Origin: Bacteroidales bacterium
GTDB lineage: Bacteria; Bacteroidota; Bacteroidia; Bacteroidales; P3
Direction of reading: 5' to 3'
Assembly (NCBI GenBank): GCA_024681475.1
Contig: JAILAT010000036.1
Span: 1-52,799 of the forward strand
Length of the DNA: 52,799 bases
Position 1 is the first letter of the stretch; each line of letters starts with the position of its first letter. The notes below the pieces were generated by a model. That model saw only the letters and a list, made by a program, of their open reading frames with translations, had not been told where the DNA came from and searched no databases. Of the stretch, positions 38,384-47,590 are shown piece by piece. Both the position numbers and the translations under genes were made by a program.

Positions 38384-40672
38384 TCATTGCCGCTCCAGCG
38401 TATATTCCAAGAACATGGTTTGTGTCACCTGCTCGCCGGCCACACGTAGCGTGACGGGCAGGAACCTCGACACAGCAGGCTCGGCCTTGCGGTTGTCCAT
38501 GCGCAGATGGATGACGAGGTCGCGGCCAGGCGTTATCTTGCTGTAGCCCAGGATGGTGACATCCTTCGAGCCTACGCTGATGAAGTCCAGTGTCGTCTCG
38601 TTCAGGGCGGTGTGTTTCAGAGTCACTTTGATGTCGGCATATTCGCCCACTTTGTAACTGCCCACGTGCATGGCGCGTGTCGGGAGATGCAGGCAGCTGA
38701 TGAGGCTGCTGTCGTCCTCAAGATATTGGTAGTCGAGTATCTCGATGCGGCGCTCCTTGGCGGCTTCCACGCTGTATACCGACATGTTCTGCTTGTTGCG
38801 GTCGGCGCTGACGCCCTTGTCGGCATGGCTGCTGCCGTAGGCCACTTCGCGCAGGATGAGCGAGCCGCCGTTGGTGCCCATGTATTTGGTGAGGATGCCT
38901 TTCTTGTACTCCATAATCTGGTTGACGATGGAGGCGATGCGGCGCTTGGAAATCAGCTCGTTGTAGCTGCTGGTGTGGATGGGGCTGGCGTAGCCTGCCA
39001 CGGTCATGCTGATGCGGTGACCCATCTTCAGGTCTTCCAGCACCAGGTCGAGGAAACGCTCGAAACGCTCGCAGTTGTACTGCACATCGTAGTCGAAGAA
39101 GTAGTCGATGGCGTCGCAGATGGAGTCATACACCACGTTGCCGTTGGCCAGGGTGTGCGCATTCTTGTAGTCGTTGCGCATGAACATATAGCGGTTGTAG
39201 GTCTGGAAATAGTTGGTTGTCGTGGTGGCCAGTTTCGACTTGGGGTCGGGTTCGTCGTTGTGGAAATATAGTTTGATGGGCAGCAGGTGGTGGATGGCTG
39301 TTTTTTGCTGATAGACAATGGGCTCTTCAGAGGCGCGGCGCGGTTTGGGTGTCACGCGGCTCAGTTTCCAGGCGTAGATGTCGTTGCAGCATGTGTTGCC
39401 GCTGACGAAGTAGGAGCCACGGCGGTTAGAGGTGAGGAAACCGCTGTTGGGTTCTACGCTGTTGACGGTGAAGTATATATCGTTGGCCGGCGAGTTGATT
39501 TCGGGGCCCATGTTGACGGGCTGCTGCCAGCTGTCGCGCATGCCTTCGGAGACGAAGATGTCGTAGCCGCCGTAGCCCAGCTGCCAGTCGGAGGAGAAGT
39601 AGAGCCGCTCCCTGTTGTTGTCGTAGAAGGGGGTGATCTCGTTGCCTATGGTGTTGACCGGCGTTCCCAGATTGATGCATTCGCCGGGTGTTTTGCCCTC
39701 AGGCAGAATGGCATACCAGATGTCCATGCCACCTACGCCGCCCGGACGGTCGGAGGAGAAATAGAGTATCGTGGTGCTGTCGGGCAGATAGCCCACTGCA
39801 GGGTGTGTGGAGGTGTAGCCTGCCATGTTGATGTCGCCGCCCAACTTTTTGGCTTTTTGCCATTTGCCACGGGCGAAGTGCGACACATATATCTCGCAGG
39901 GTATGGTCGAGAAGTCATCGGGTTCGCAGAGGGTGAAGTAGATGTTCTGGTGCACAGGGTCGAGTGCCACGTTGCACGAGTGTTTCTCCTTGCTGTTCAG
40001 ACCCCACGAGTTGAGTGTCGCATTGTCGGGCAGACCGTCGCTGCCCAGCTGTGCCTGAAATATCTGCATCAGCACCAGGTCGGTGTAAATGGCGTTCTTG
40101 GAGCCCGGGCGCGCCACTTCGCGCATTGAGGAATAGAGCAGCAGCGAGTCGCCCATCAGCACGGCGCCCGATTCGCTGTAGGCCGAGTTGACGGTCTTGC
40201 CCGGGTGCTCTATGGTGTAGTGCTGGCTGGCTTCCACGCTGTCCAGCACCCACTCGCAGGCGAGCATCTCCTGGCGTGCGCGCTGCTCCAACTCAGCGTT
40301 GATGGCGCCTTTCAGGTAGTTTTTGTAGTGCATCAGCGCCGAGTCGGCGGAGCCGTTGTTGCGGTGCATGGCGGCGAGGAAATACTCGCAATGGGGGAAC
40401 GCCATGGCTTGCGGCGAGTTGAAAACCGTTGAATAATAGCGCAATGCCATTTCGTAATCGTTGGAGAGGCGGTAGGCTTCGGCAATCTTGTAGGCCACGG
40501 CGGGTGTGCGCTCAATCTTGTAGGCCTGCAGATAGTAGTCGATGGCTGTCTTGTAGTAGCCCATCTCGAAGGCCTCGTTGCCGGCGGCAATGTCGGGCTG
40601 CTGTGCCCGCACTGTGGTGCAGAATCCCAGCAGCAGGCTGATGACAAACAAAGGAGTAATGATTTGTTTCAT
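38384..40672 (-). CDS. TPR-PD40-OmpA protein, PorE-like (T9SS/envelope)
   Basis: A 762-residue secreted protein: signal peptide (MKQIITPLFVISLLLGFCTTVRA); residues ~25-140 TPR repeats ('AGNEAFEMGYYKTAIDYYLQAYKI'); ~165-440 a WD40-like PD40 propeller with repeating 'LYFSSDRPGGVGGMDIWYA' and 'LYFSSDWQLGYGGYDIFVS' blades; ~500-645 an OmpA-like domain ('ISMTVAGYASPIHTSSYNELISKRRIASIVNQI'). This architecture matches PorE (PG1058) and other T9SS-linked proteins that anchor the secretion ring to peptidoglycan. Beyond OmpA there are ~100 extra residues ('VTLKHTALNETTLDFISVGSKD') resembling a DUF1573-type beta domain, an unusual tail. It is 31 bases downstream of the porP-like gene in an operon starting with tsaD. 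Confidence 0.83.
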   Translation of the reverse strand: MKQIITPLFVISLLLGFCTTVRAQQPDIAAGNEAFEMGYYKTAIDYYLQAYKIERTPAVAYKIAEAYRLSNDYEMALRYYSTVFNSPQAMAFPHCEYFLAAMHRNNGSADSALMHYKNYLKGAINAELEQRARQEMLACEWVLDSVEASQHYTIEHPGKTVNSAYSESGAVLMGDSLLLYSSMREVARPGSKNAIYTDLVLMQIFQAQLGSDGLPDNATLNSWGLNSKEKHSCNVALDPVHQNIYFTLCEPDDFSTIPCEIYVSHFARGKWQKAKKLGGDINMAGYTSTHPAVGYLPDSTTILYFSSDRPGGVGGMDIWYAILPEGKTPGECINLGTPVNTIGNEITPFYDNNRERLYFSSDWQLGYGGYDIFVSEGMRDSWQQPVNMGPEINSPANDIYFTVNSVEPNSGFLTSNRRGSYFVSGNTCCNDIYAWKLSRVTPKPRRASEEPIVYQQKTAIHHLLPIKLYFHNDEPDPKSKLATTTTNYFQTYNRYMFMRNDYKNAHTLANGNVVYDSICDAIDYFFDYDVQYNCERFERFLDLVLEDLKMGHRISMTVAGYASPIHTSSYNELISKRRIASIVNQIMEYKKGILTKYMGTNGGSLILREVAYGSSHADKGVSADRNKQNMSVYSVEAAKERRIEILDYQYLEDDSSLISCLHLPTRAMHVGSYKVGEYADIKVTLKHTALNETTLDFISVGSKDVTILGYSKITPGRDLVIHLRMDNRKAEPAVSRFLPVTLRVAGEQVTQTMFLEYTLERQ

Positions 40673-40703
40673 ATTGTATATCTTTTTGTTACTAAATTGG
40701 TTC

Positions 40704-41696
40704 TCATATTATGGGGCAGGGCATGGCCTTGCGGTTGATGCGTTTGTGTTTGTTGAGTCGATAGATGATGCCTATCTCGAACGAACCTATTGATTTCGAA
40801 GCCGGTGTGAGCTTTGAGAGGTTGGCGTCGTAGGTGAAGGCGAAGGTGAAGGCATTGTAGTCGACGGCCAGCTCCACCAGCGCTGCGTCGCGCCAGCGGT
40901 AGTGTATGCCGGCGCTGAAGGCCAGCTGTAGCGTGTTGCTCTCCGAAAGATACCATTTGGCATCGCATCCCAAGAGTGCCTCAGAGTATTTTTTTTGCAC
41001 CATGATGGCTGCCAGCGGCATGAGCGAGATGTCGCTCCATACGCGGTATTCGGCGCGGGCGTAGGCACTGAATTTGCGTTCCAGGTAGGTGTCGCCCATA
41101 CCCAGATAGGAAATGTTGGGGCGATTCAGGTTGCGGCCTGCCAGACCCATCTTGAGGTAGAAATCGTCGTTGGGCTGCAGGAACCAGGCCACGCCGGCAC
41201 CTACGGTGAGGAAGCTTGTGGTCTGTTTTTCCAAGTCTTCAGTAGGATCGATGAGTTCCATATCTTCGGTGCTGAAGCCTTGCTGTCCGGCACCGGCTTC
41301 GATGGCCAAGGAGAGAAAGTTGTTGTTGCTGGCTCCCAGCGACTTGAAGTAGCTCAGGATGACGTTGCCCGCCGTGGTGCCGTAGCCCAGCGTGCCGGCA
41401 CGGTCGTTGTAGAGAATGCATCCCAGTCCGAAGCCGTCACCCTGATAGCGGCGCCGCATGATAGGCGTCTCGGCAGTGGCCGCCACAGTCTGGAACGCCT
41501 TGCTCACCGAGGCCCACTGGTTGCGGTAGACGATGCCAAAGCGGCCGTTGCCGTCGAAAAAGCCAGAGTAGGCAGGGTTGTAGAGGATGGGGTTGATGTC
41601 GATTTGCGAGAAATGGATGTCCTGGGCAAGCAGTGTCGTGCCTCCCGCTAGGGAGAGCAGCAGCGTCAGGGTGCCTATCCATTTCTTGGCGTTCAT
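40704..41696 (-). CDS. PorP/SprF-family T9SS outer membrane protein
   Basis: A 330-residue protein with signal peptide (MNAKKWIGTLTLLLSLAGGTTLLA) and the hallmark PorP/SprF start 'QDIHFSQIDINPILYNPAYSGF', followed by alternating beta strands typical of an outer-membrane barrel. 'GIVYRNQWASVSKAF' and 'GFGLGCILYNDRAGTLG' are family landmarks. These proteins are part of, or helpers for, type IX secretion, usually handling a specific large surface protein whose gene is next to them. Here the neighbour is the TPR/PD40/OmpA protein rather than a giant adhesin. It follows tsaD after 29 bases. Confidence 0.9.
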   Translation of the reverse strand: MNAKKWIGTLTLLLSLAGGTTLLAQDIHFSQIDINPILYNPAYSGFFDGNGRFGIVYRNQWASVSKAFQTVAATAETPIMRRRYQGDGFGLGCILYNDRAGTLGYGTTAGNVILSYFKSLGASNNNFLSLAIEAGAGQQGFSTEDMELIDPTEDLEKQTTSFLTVGAGVAWFLQPNDDFYLKMGLAGRNLNRPNISYLGMGDTYLERKFSAYARAEYRVWSDISLMPLAAIMVQKKYSEALLGCDAKWYLSESNTLQLAFSAGIHYRWRDAALVELAVDYNAFTFAFTYDANLSKLTPASKSIGSFEIGIIYRLNKHKRINRKAMPCPII

Positions 41697-41725
41697 GGTC
41701 CTTTGTTTGGTTGATATCTATATTG

Positions 41726-42736
41726 TTAATTGCCTCTTGTGTAGGGTGGTAGGGCGATGTCGGCATATTCGCCGCGGAGGAACTTGTAATATCCTGCTAT
41801 GCCCACCATGGCGGCATTGTCGGTACAGAACTGGAATTCAGGCACAAAGACCTGCCAGTGGTGCTTCTCGCCCAGCTGCTGCAGATGGCTGCGCAGATAG
41901 CTGTTGGCCGACACGCCGCCGGCAATGGCTACCTGCTTGATATGCTGGTCTTTGGCGGCTTTCTCGAACTTTTTCAGTAGAAAGTCCATGATGCAGCTCT
42001 GTATGGAGGCACAGAGGTCGGCCTTGTGCAGCTCGATAAAGTCGGGCTCCTCCACCAGCCTGTCGCGCAGGAAATAGAGAAACGAGGTCTTGATGCCGCT
42101 GAAACTGTAGTTGTATCCTGCAATGTTGGGCGTGGCAAAGCTGAAAGCCTTGTCGTTGCCTTCGCGGGCCAGACGGTCGATGACGGGGCCGCCAGGGTAG
42201 GGCAAGTCCATGATTTTGGCCGCCTTGTCGATGGCTTCGCCTGCCGAGTCGTCGATGGTCTGTCCCAGTATCTCCATCTCGAAATGGCTGTGTAGCAGTA
42301 TGATCTGTGTGTGTCCGCCTGACACCAGCAGGCATAGGAACGGGAACTGCGGCAGCGCCTGGTCGTCGCGCTGACGGATGAAGTGCGAGAGCACATGGGC
42401 CTGCAGGTGGTTCACCTCGATAAGGGGTATGTCGAGTGCCTGTGCGAAGCTTTTGGCGAAGGAGACGCCTACCAGCAGCGAGCCCAGCAGTCCGGGACCG
42501 CGGGTAAAAGCCACGGCGTCAATCTGTTTCTTGTCGATGCCGGCCTGACGGATGGCGGTGTCGACCACCGGCACGATGTTTTGCTGATGGGCGCGTGAGG
42601 CCAACTCGGGCACCACGCCGCCATATTGTTCATGCACCTTCTGCGAGGCGATGACGTTGGAGAGTATGCGGTCGTCGCGCAACACCGCCGCCGAGGTGTC
42701 GTCGCACGAGGATTCTATGGCAAGAATAATAGACAT
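41726..42736 (-). CDS. tsaD: tRNA threonylcarbamoyladenosine transferase TsaD
   Basis: A 336-residue ASKHA-fold protein that, with TsaB and TsaE, puts the threonylcarbamoyl group on A37 of ANN-decoding tRNAs. 'IILAIESSCDDTSAA' is the N-terminal phosphate motif, 'NHLQAHVLSHF' holds the two iron/zinc-binding His, 'LLVSGGHTQIILL' is the adenine-binding motif, and 'AGGVSANSYLRSHL' and 'FCTDNAAMVGIAGYYK' follow. Full length. It is the first gene of a leftward operon with the porP-like and TPR/PD40/OmpA genes. Its promoter box is at 42845-42852, giving a leader of about 100 nt. Confidence 0.97.
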   Translation of the reverse strand: MSIILAIESSCDDTSAAVLRDDRILSNVIASQKVHEQYGGVVPELASRAHQQNIVPVVDTAIRQAGIDKKQIDAVAFTRGPGLLGSLLVGVSFAKSFAQALDIPLIEVNHLQAHVLSHFIRQRDDQALPQFPFLCLLVSGGHTQIILLHSHFEMEILGQTIDDSAGEAIDKAAKIMDLPYPGGPVIDRLAREGNDKAFSFATPNIAGYNYSFSGIKTSFLYFLRDRLVEEPDFIELHKADLCASIQSCIMDFLLKKFEKAAKDQHIKQVAIAGGVSANSYLRSHLQQLGEKHHWQVFVPEFQFCTDNAAMVGIAGYYKFLRGEYADIALPPYTRGN

Positions 42737-42844
42737 CTTGTTTCTAATTGGTTACTACATTCCTTGAGCACCACGCGTGTAAGTGCCATAGTTTCAATGT
42801 CGGTGGGCAAAATACGCGCAGAGGTCCCCAAAATTATCCGACTG

Positions 42845-42852
42845 CAAAATTA
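42845..42852 (-). promoter_or_regulatory. -7 promoter box for the tsaD-porP operon
   Basis: The complement reads TAATTTTG followed by C. Confidence 0.55.
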
Positions 42853-42920
42853 CGCATTTTTTTTCGTTATTGTATAATAAAAATATATATTTTTAGTTAT
42901 AAGAAGCGAGATGACGCTGT

Positions 42921-42956
42921 CGGGAGGGGCGGAAGGACAAGCCCGCCGGCCCCCCG
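42921..42956. repeat. GC-rich imperfect inverted repeat in the tamB leader
   Basis: CGGGAGGGGC on the left is partly complementary to GGCCCCCCG on the right, around a GCCCG-containing loop, in an otherwise AT-rich stretch. Function unknown. Confidence 0.3.
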
Positions 42957-42990
42957 CAACCGAATCTTACAATACAATAAAACGTAGACT

Positions 42991-45900
42991 ATCAAAAAGA
43001 TACTCAAAATAGTAGGCTCTGTCCTGTTGGGCATTTTCGTGACGGTGTATGTCATCGTGGCGTTGCTGAACTATTCATTTGTGCAGTCGATGGCTGGCGC
43101 CGTGGCCAGCAACTACCTCTCCAACGCCTCAGGCGGCACGGTGCGCATCGCCTCGATAGGCTGCAACCCCTTCAACCACCTGGTGCTGCACAATGTGTCC
43201 CTCATCACCCCCACGGGCGACACGGTCTGCTCGGCGGGCAAGGTAGCCTGCCACTTCTCCCAGTTCCCTATTGACGGACAGGGACTTACCGTGGACCGTG
43301 TGATGCTGCACGACACCTACTATCATCTCCAAACCGACAGCAACGGCATCAACTTGCGCTATCTGATTGACGTCTTCGCCAGCGATAAAGAGGAAGAGGA
43401 GGAGGAAGAAGAATCTGGCAAAGGCTTCAAGGTGATCGTCAATGATTTGCGTTTCGACAATGTGCGCTACAGCCACAACCTGCGTCCCGACAAATATGTC
43501 AGCAACGAGGAGGCTGACTCCATCCTCGCCGCCAACCCCGGCGCAACGCTGAAAGACTTCAAGAAACGCCGACGTCGCACGGTGGAGGGCATGGTGGACA
43601 TCCCCCGTATGGACTACACCAAGATCAATGGCCGCATACGCAACATCCGTGTCGACGGCGACCACATCACCTGCCGCATCGACGAGCTCTCCACCCGGGA
43701 GGCTTCCGGCGGATTGGATGTGCATCGCGTGCACGGCAACGTGTTCGTTTCCCACTCCGGCATCGCCATGACCAATATGGTTATCGAGACGGCCGATTCG
43801 CACCTTGAGGGCGACGTGCTGCTTGATTTCAAATCGTGGGCGACCATGAAACATTATGTCGACAGTGTCTATATGACCTGTCGCTTCCTGCCGGGCTCCT
43901 ACGGCAACCCGCGCGACGCGGCCTATTGGACGGCGGCGCTGATAGGCATGGACTCCCGTGTGGCCATCGATGGCTATTTCACTGGTCCTGTGCAAGATTT
44001 GCATGCCGACGATGTCCACCTGGCCTTTGGCAAGGAGAGCACCATGGACTTCGACGCCTCCATCTATGGCTTGCCCAATATCGACACCACCATCATCTGG
44101 GCCGACATACGCTCGCTGCACACCACCTACAGCGACCTGAAAGGTGTGAAACATCCCGAGCGCATCACCATGAAGGCGGAAAGCTTGATGCAAATGCTGG
44201 ACACCATTGACTTGCGCGCCAATTTCGAAGGCACTATATACGACTTTGTGGCCGATGCCGACGTGAGTACCTCGCTGGGCGATGTGCAGACCAATGTCGC
44301 TTTGCAGATGGACCCCAAGCACAAACACTATCGCTACAAGGGCGATGTCTACTCCAATGGGCTGCATGTGGGTCTCGTTGCTCCCAACGAGTGGGTGACA
44401 CGTGGCGGCGTGGAGCTGTCGTTTGAGGGCAATGGCTTCAATCCTAAGACGATGAAAGCCAACGCACAGGGGCGTCTGTTCGATATCGACCTGAAGGGGC
44501 AGAAGCTGGCTGGCGACGCCAACATCCTCGTCGATGCCGGCGACGGCAAGGTGGGCGCCAACGTCTGCCTCGAGGATCCGATGGGCAATGTCACAGCCCA
44601 TGCTGAGGTGGAGTGGCGTGAGAATGGTCCAGTCTATACTGTCGATGCGGAAGTGGGTCATCTGGATCTCTATAAGTTGGATTTCTGGCACCGTGATGGC
44701 GATTCGGCGGCGCGGCTCGACGCGCACATCGACGCCCGTTACGTGAATGTCGCCGAGTCGCGCACCTATGCCCATGCCACGTTGGATAATGTCCATCTGA
44801 AAACCTCCAGTATCGACTATAGTCTGAAGAACGCACGGGTCACCATGCAGGAACGTAATAAGTATAAGACGCTGACTCTCACTACGGATATTGTGAATGG
44901 ACAGATGCGTGGCTACTACGAGTATGGCGACTTGGGCCCCATGTTGGCCAAGTTCCGCCACGACTATGGCTTGCGCCCCGGCGCGGCACTGGCCGACCGC
45001 GAGGCCAACGACCGTTCGGCTGCTTTTGAGCCCATCATCGGCACAGCCTTCGACCTCAATCTGGAGTGGGACGACAAGACCGATGTGCTGGCCGCTTTGG
45101 AGCCCAAGCTGAAGGTGGCGCGTGGCACGTCGGTGCAGGTCAACTACAACTACGCCGAGTCGTTCAAAGTGCTGATACGCTCCGACTCAGTGCGTTATGG
45201 CAACGTGGGCCTGAACCGTCTTTTTGTGTCAGGCAAGTCGTTGGGCGAACGCTACAAGATGATGGTGGAGAGCAGCGAGATGCTGTTCGGCGACCAGGTG
45301 TGGGCCGAATATGTGAAGCTCGGCGGCGAATTGTCGAGCCGCGAAGCATCGTGTCATCTCACCTGGGACTATGACGACCTCTCAGAAGCGGGCGATATGC
45401 ATGTGCGCCTGCTGAGCGATACCTCGTCGATACGTGTCATTATTGATCCTAGCCACCTGACCATTGGCCGCGAGGTGTGGACACTGTCGGACAACGGGAG
45501 GAGTTATCTTGCAGACGGCCACGTGGTTATTGATGGCGTGCGCCTGATGAACGACGACCAGTCGCTGACCGTCAGGGCACAGCTGCTTGGGCAGCAGGAC
45601 GATGAGATTCTGGTGGATTTCAACAACTTCGATCTGGCTATTGTCAATCCTTTTGTCGAGAGTCGTGGCATCAGCGCCGGCGGCCGTGTTGAGGGACAGG
45701 TCAACGTGGGCGGCCTCAGCGATGTGCCCTTCATGAGCGGCAACCTTGATATTGCCGGTCTTCAGTTCGACAACGAACCCCTTGGCGACGCCCACCTGGT
45801 GTCGACATGGAACGCCGAAATGAACCAGCTGAACCTCTATATGAGCACTCACCTGCGACAAACCGACCCCTCGGGAGCGGCGCGCTTCAGTCAACCCATC

Positions 45901-47589
45901 TGGCTTTCGGGCTACCTGACGCTGGGGCAGGAGAGTCCGGGACTCGACTTCGAGGCAGAATTCGAAAACTTCGACCTGCACGCACTTCAGCCCTTCGTAC
46001 AGTCGTTCTCGTCGCGGATGGAGGGATACCTCAATGGCGATTTGACGGTGGGCGGAACGCTGAAAGCGCCCGATTTCGACGGTATCCTGGAGGTGAAAAA
46101 TGCAGCGCTGCAAGTCGATTTCCTCAATGTAGTCTATTCGTTCAGCGATACTGTCTTCATGGAAAGCGGCGCCCTGCGTCTCGACAATTTCGAGGTCCAC
46201 GACCCGCGTGGCAACACCGCCGTGGTCGATGGACGCCTCTATCACAACCATTTGCAGGAGATGCGGCTGGATCTTGATGTCAGGAGCAATCGTCTGCTCT
46301 GCATGAATACCACACCGCAAGGAGCAGCCTACTATGGCACGGTGCTGGCTAGTGTCATCGGCCAGGTGGAAGGCCCGCTCGACGATCTGGCCATCACCCT
46401 CAACGCCCGCACGCTGCCCGGCAGCTCGCTGTACATCCCCATCGACAATGCCCGTTCGGTGCAGTCGGCCGACTATATCCATTTCATCAGCGACGACGAC
46501 TATCTGGCAGACGACACGGCACAAGTCATGCGCACCGACGTGACACAACGCAGCGAGTCCAAACGTAACCACTACGACCTGACTATCAATGTGCAAACGA
46601 CACCCGATGTCTCTGTCAACCTGCCGCTGACCTTCCCGTCGCTGTCGGCCAACATCAAGGCCCGCGGCAATGGCGACCTGCAGATCAAGGTGACCGACAA
46701 GGTTCCCTTCATGCTCTTCGGCAATTACGAGATGGATAACGGCACTATGGAAATGAGCATTTTGGGCGTGCTCTCCAAAGAGTTCAACATCGACCCGGGC
46801 AGCTCTATCTATTTCCCGGGGGCCATCGCCGATGCGCGCTACAACATCAAGGCTGTCTATCCGCAGCGCGTCAACATGTCGTCGCTGACAGGCTCACTCT
46901 CCTCGGAGTCGCAGAAGCAGATTAACGTGGAGAGTGTCATAGAATTGACAGGACAACTGGAAGATCCCTCCATCAATTTCGACATCCGTCTGCCCAACGC
47001 CGACCAAAGTGTTCAGGAGGAGGTGTTTGCCTACATCGACCGCAGCAACGAGCGCGATATGATGAACCAGACCATGTCGCTGCTGCTGCTCAACCGTTTC
47101 TACAACTCGTCCACATCGTCGGCGGCCAACGATGCGGCTAACACTTTGGCCGACAACGGCTATAACATCGTGGCCAACTCGCTGGGTAGCCTGGTCTCCA
47201 ACATGGTCGACGTTGTGGATATCAATTTCGACTATAAGTCGGGCAACAGCATGACCACGGATCAGTATGCCGTGGATATCAGCAAGGAGTGGAACAAGTT
47301 CTACTTCGAGTCCACCTTCGGCTATGGCGGCATGGCTCGCGAGATGCAGAATGTGAACAACAACGCCTTGACGGGCGATATGTTGGTGGGCTATAAAATC
47401 AATCCGCAATGGCACCTGTTCGTCTTCAATCGCAGCAATACCAACGACTATACACGCTCCTACCTGCCTTATAAACAGGGCGTAGGCATCAAATACACTC
47501 GTGACTTTGACCGTTTTGGCGACCTGTTCCGTCGTCGCAACAAGTCAGGCAAGACGGCTGTCGACACCACTCAAACAAAAGAAAAATAG
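42991..47589 (+). CDS. tamB: TamB-like translocation and assembly protein
   Basis: A very large AsmA/TamB-family protein of about 1530 residues that spans the periplasm and moves lipids or helps insert outer-membrane proteins. One N-terminal membrane helix ('VGSVLLGIFVTVYVIVALL') is followed by hundreds of beta-rich repeats, with a short acidic run 'EEEEEEES' near residue 135. The C-terminal ~450 residues form the TamB (DUF490) domain, ending in 'KFYFESTFGYGG ... RSYLPYKQGVGIKYTRDFD'. There is no ATG, GTG or TTG before the helix: the natural family start 'xKKILKIVGS' begins with ATC at 42991, with an in-frame TAG at 42985. The first ordinary start, TTG at 43027, would cut the helix. I set 42991 as the start on family grounds. 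Confidence 0.85.
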   Translation: MKKILKIVGSVLLGIFVTVYVIVALLNYSFVQSMAGAVASNYLSNASGGTVRIASIGCNPFNHLVLHNVSLITPTGDTVCSAGKVACHFSQFPIDGQGLTVDRVMLHDTYYHLQTDSNGINLRYLIDVFASDKEEEEEEEESGKGFKVIVNDLRFDNVRYSHNLRPDKYVSNEEADSILAANPGATLKDFKKRRRRTVEGMVDIPRMDYTKINGRIRNIRVDGDHITCRIDELSTREASGGLDVHRVHGNVFVSHSGIAMTNMVIETADSHLEGDVLLDFKSWATMKHYVDSVYMTCRFLPGSYGNPRDAAYWTAALIGMDSRVAIDGYFTGPVQDLHADDVHLAFGKESTMDFDASIYGLPNIDTTIIWADIRSLHTTYSDLKGVKHPERITMKAESLMQMLDTIDLRANFEGTIYDFVADADVSTSLGDVQTNVALQMDPKHKHYRYKGDVYSNGLHVGLVAPNEWVTRGGVELSFEGNGFNPKTMKANAQGRLFDIDLKGQKLAGDANILVDAGDGKVGANVCLEDPMGNVTAHAEVEWRENGPVYTVDAEVGHLDLYKLDFWHRDGDSAARLDAHIDARYVNVAESRTYAHATLDNVHLKTSSIDYSLKNARVTMQERNKYKTLTLTTDIVNGQMRGYYEYGDLGPMLAKFRHDYGLRPGAALADREANDRSAAFEPIIGTAFDLNLEWDDKTDVLAALEPKLKVARGTSVQVNYNYAESFKVLIRSDSVRYGNVGLNRLFVSGKSLGERYKMMVESSEMLFGDQVWAEYVKLGGELSSREASCHLTWDYDDLSEAGDMHVRLLSDTSSIRVIIDPSHLTIGREVWTLSDNGRSYLADGHVVIDGVRLMNDDQSLTVRAQLLGQQDDEILVDFNNFDLAIVNPFVESRGISAGGRVEGQVNVGGLSDVPFMSGNLDIAGLQFDNEPLGDAHLVSTWNAEMNQLNLYMSTHLRQTDPSGAARFSQPIWLSGYLTLGQESPGLDFEAEFENFDLHALQPFVQSFSSRMEGYLNGDLTVGGTLKAPDFDGILEVKNAALQVDFLNVVYSFSDTVFMESGALRLDNFEVHDPRGNTAVVDGRLYHNHLQEMRLDLDVRSNRLLCMNTTPQGAAYYGTVLASVIGQVEGPLDDLAITLNARTLPGSSLYIPIDNARSVQSADYIHFISDDDYLADDTAQVMRTDVTQRSESKRNHYDLTINVQTTPDVSVNLPLTFPSLSANIKARGNGDLQIKVTDKVPFMLFGNYEMDNGTMEMSILGVLSKEFNIDPGSSIYFPGAIADARYNIKAVYPQRVNMSSLTGSLSSESQKQINVESVIELTGQLEDPSINFDIRLPNADQSVQEEVFAYIDRSNERDMMNQTMSLLLLNRFYNSSTSSAANDAANTLADNGYNIVANSLGSLVSNMVDVVDINFDYKSGNSMTTDQYAVDISKEWNKFYFESTFGYGGMAREMQNVNNNALTGDMLVGYKINPQWHLFVFNRSNTNDYTRSYLPYKQGVGIKYTRDFDRFGDLFRRRNKSGKTAVDTTQTKEK

Positions 47590-47590
47590 G

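Noticed and set aside
43129..44961. A 610-codon minus-strand frame
   Set aside because: Antisense of tamB, rich in Val, His and Ile, with no domain.
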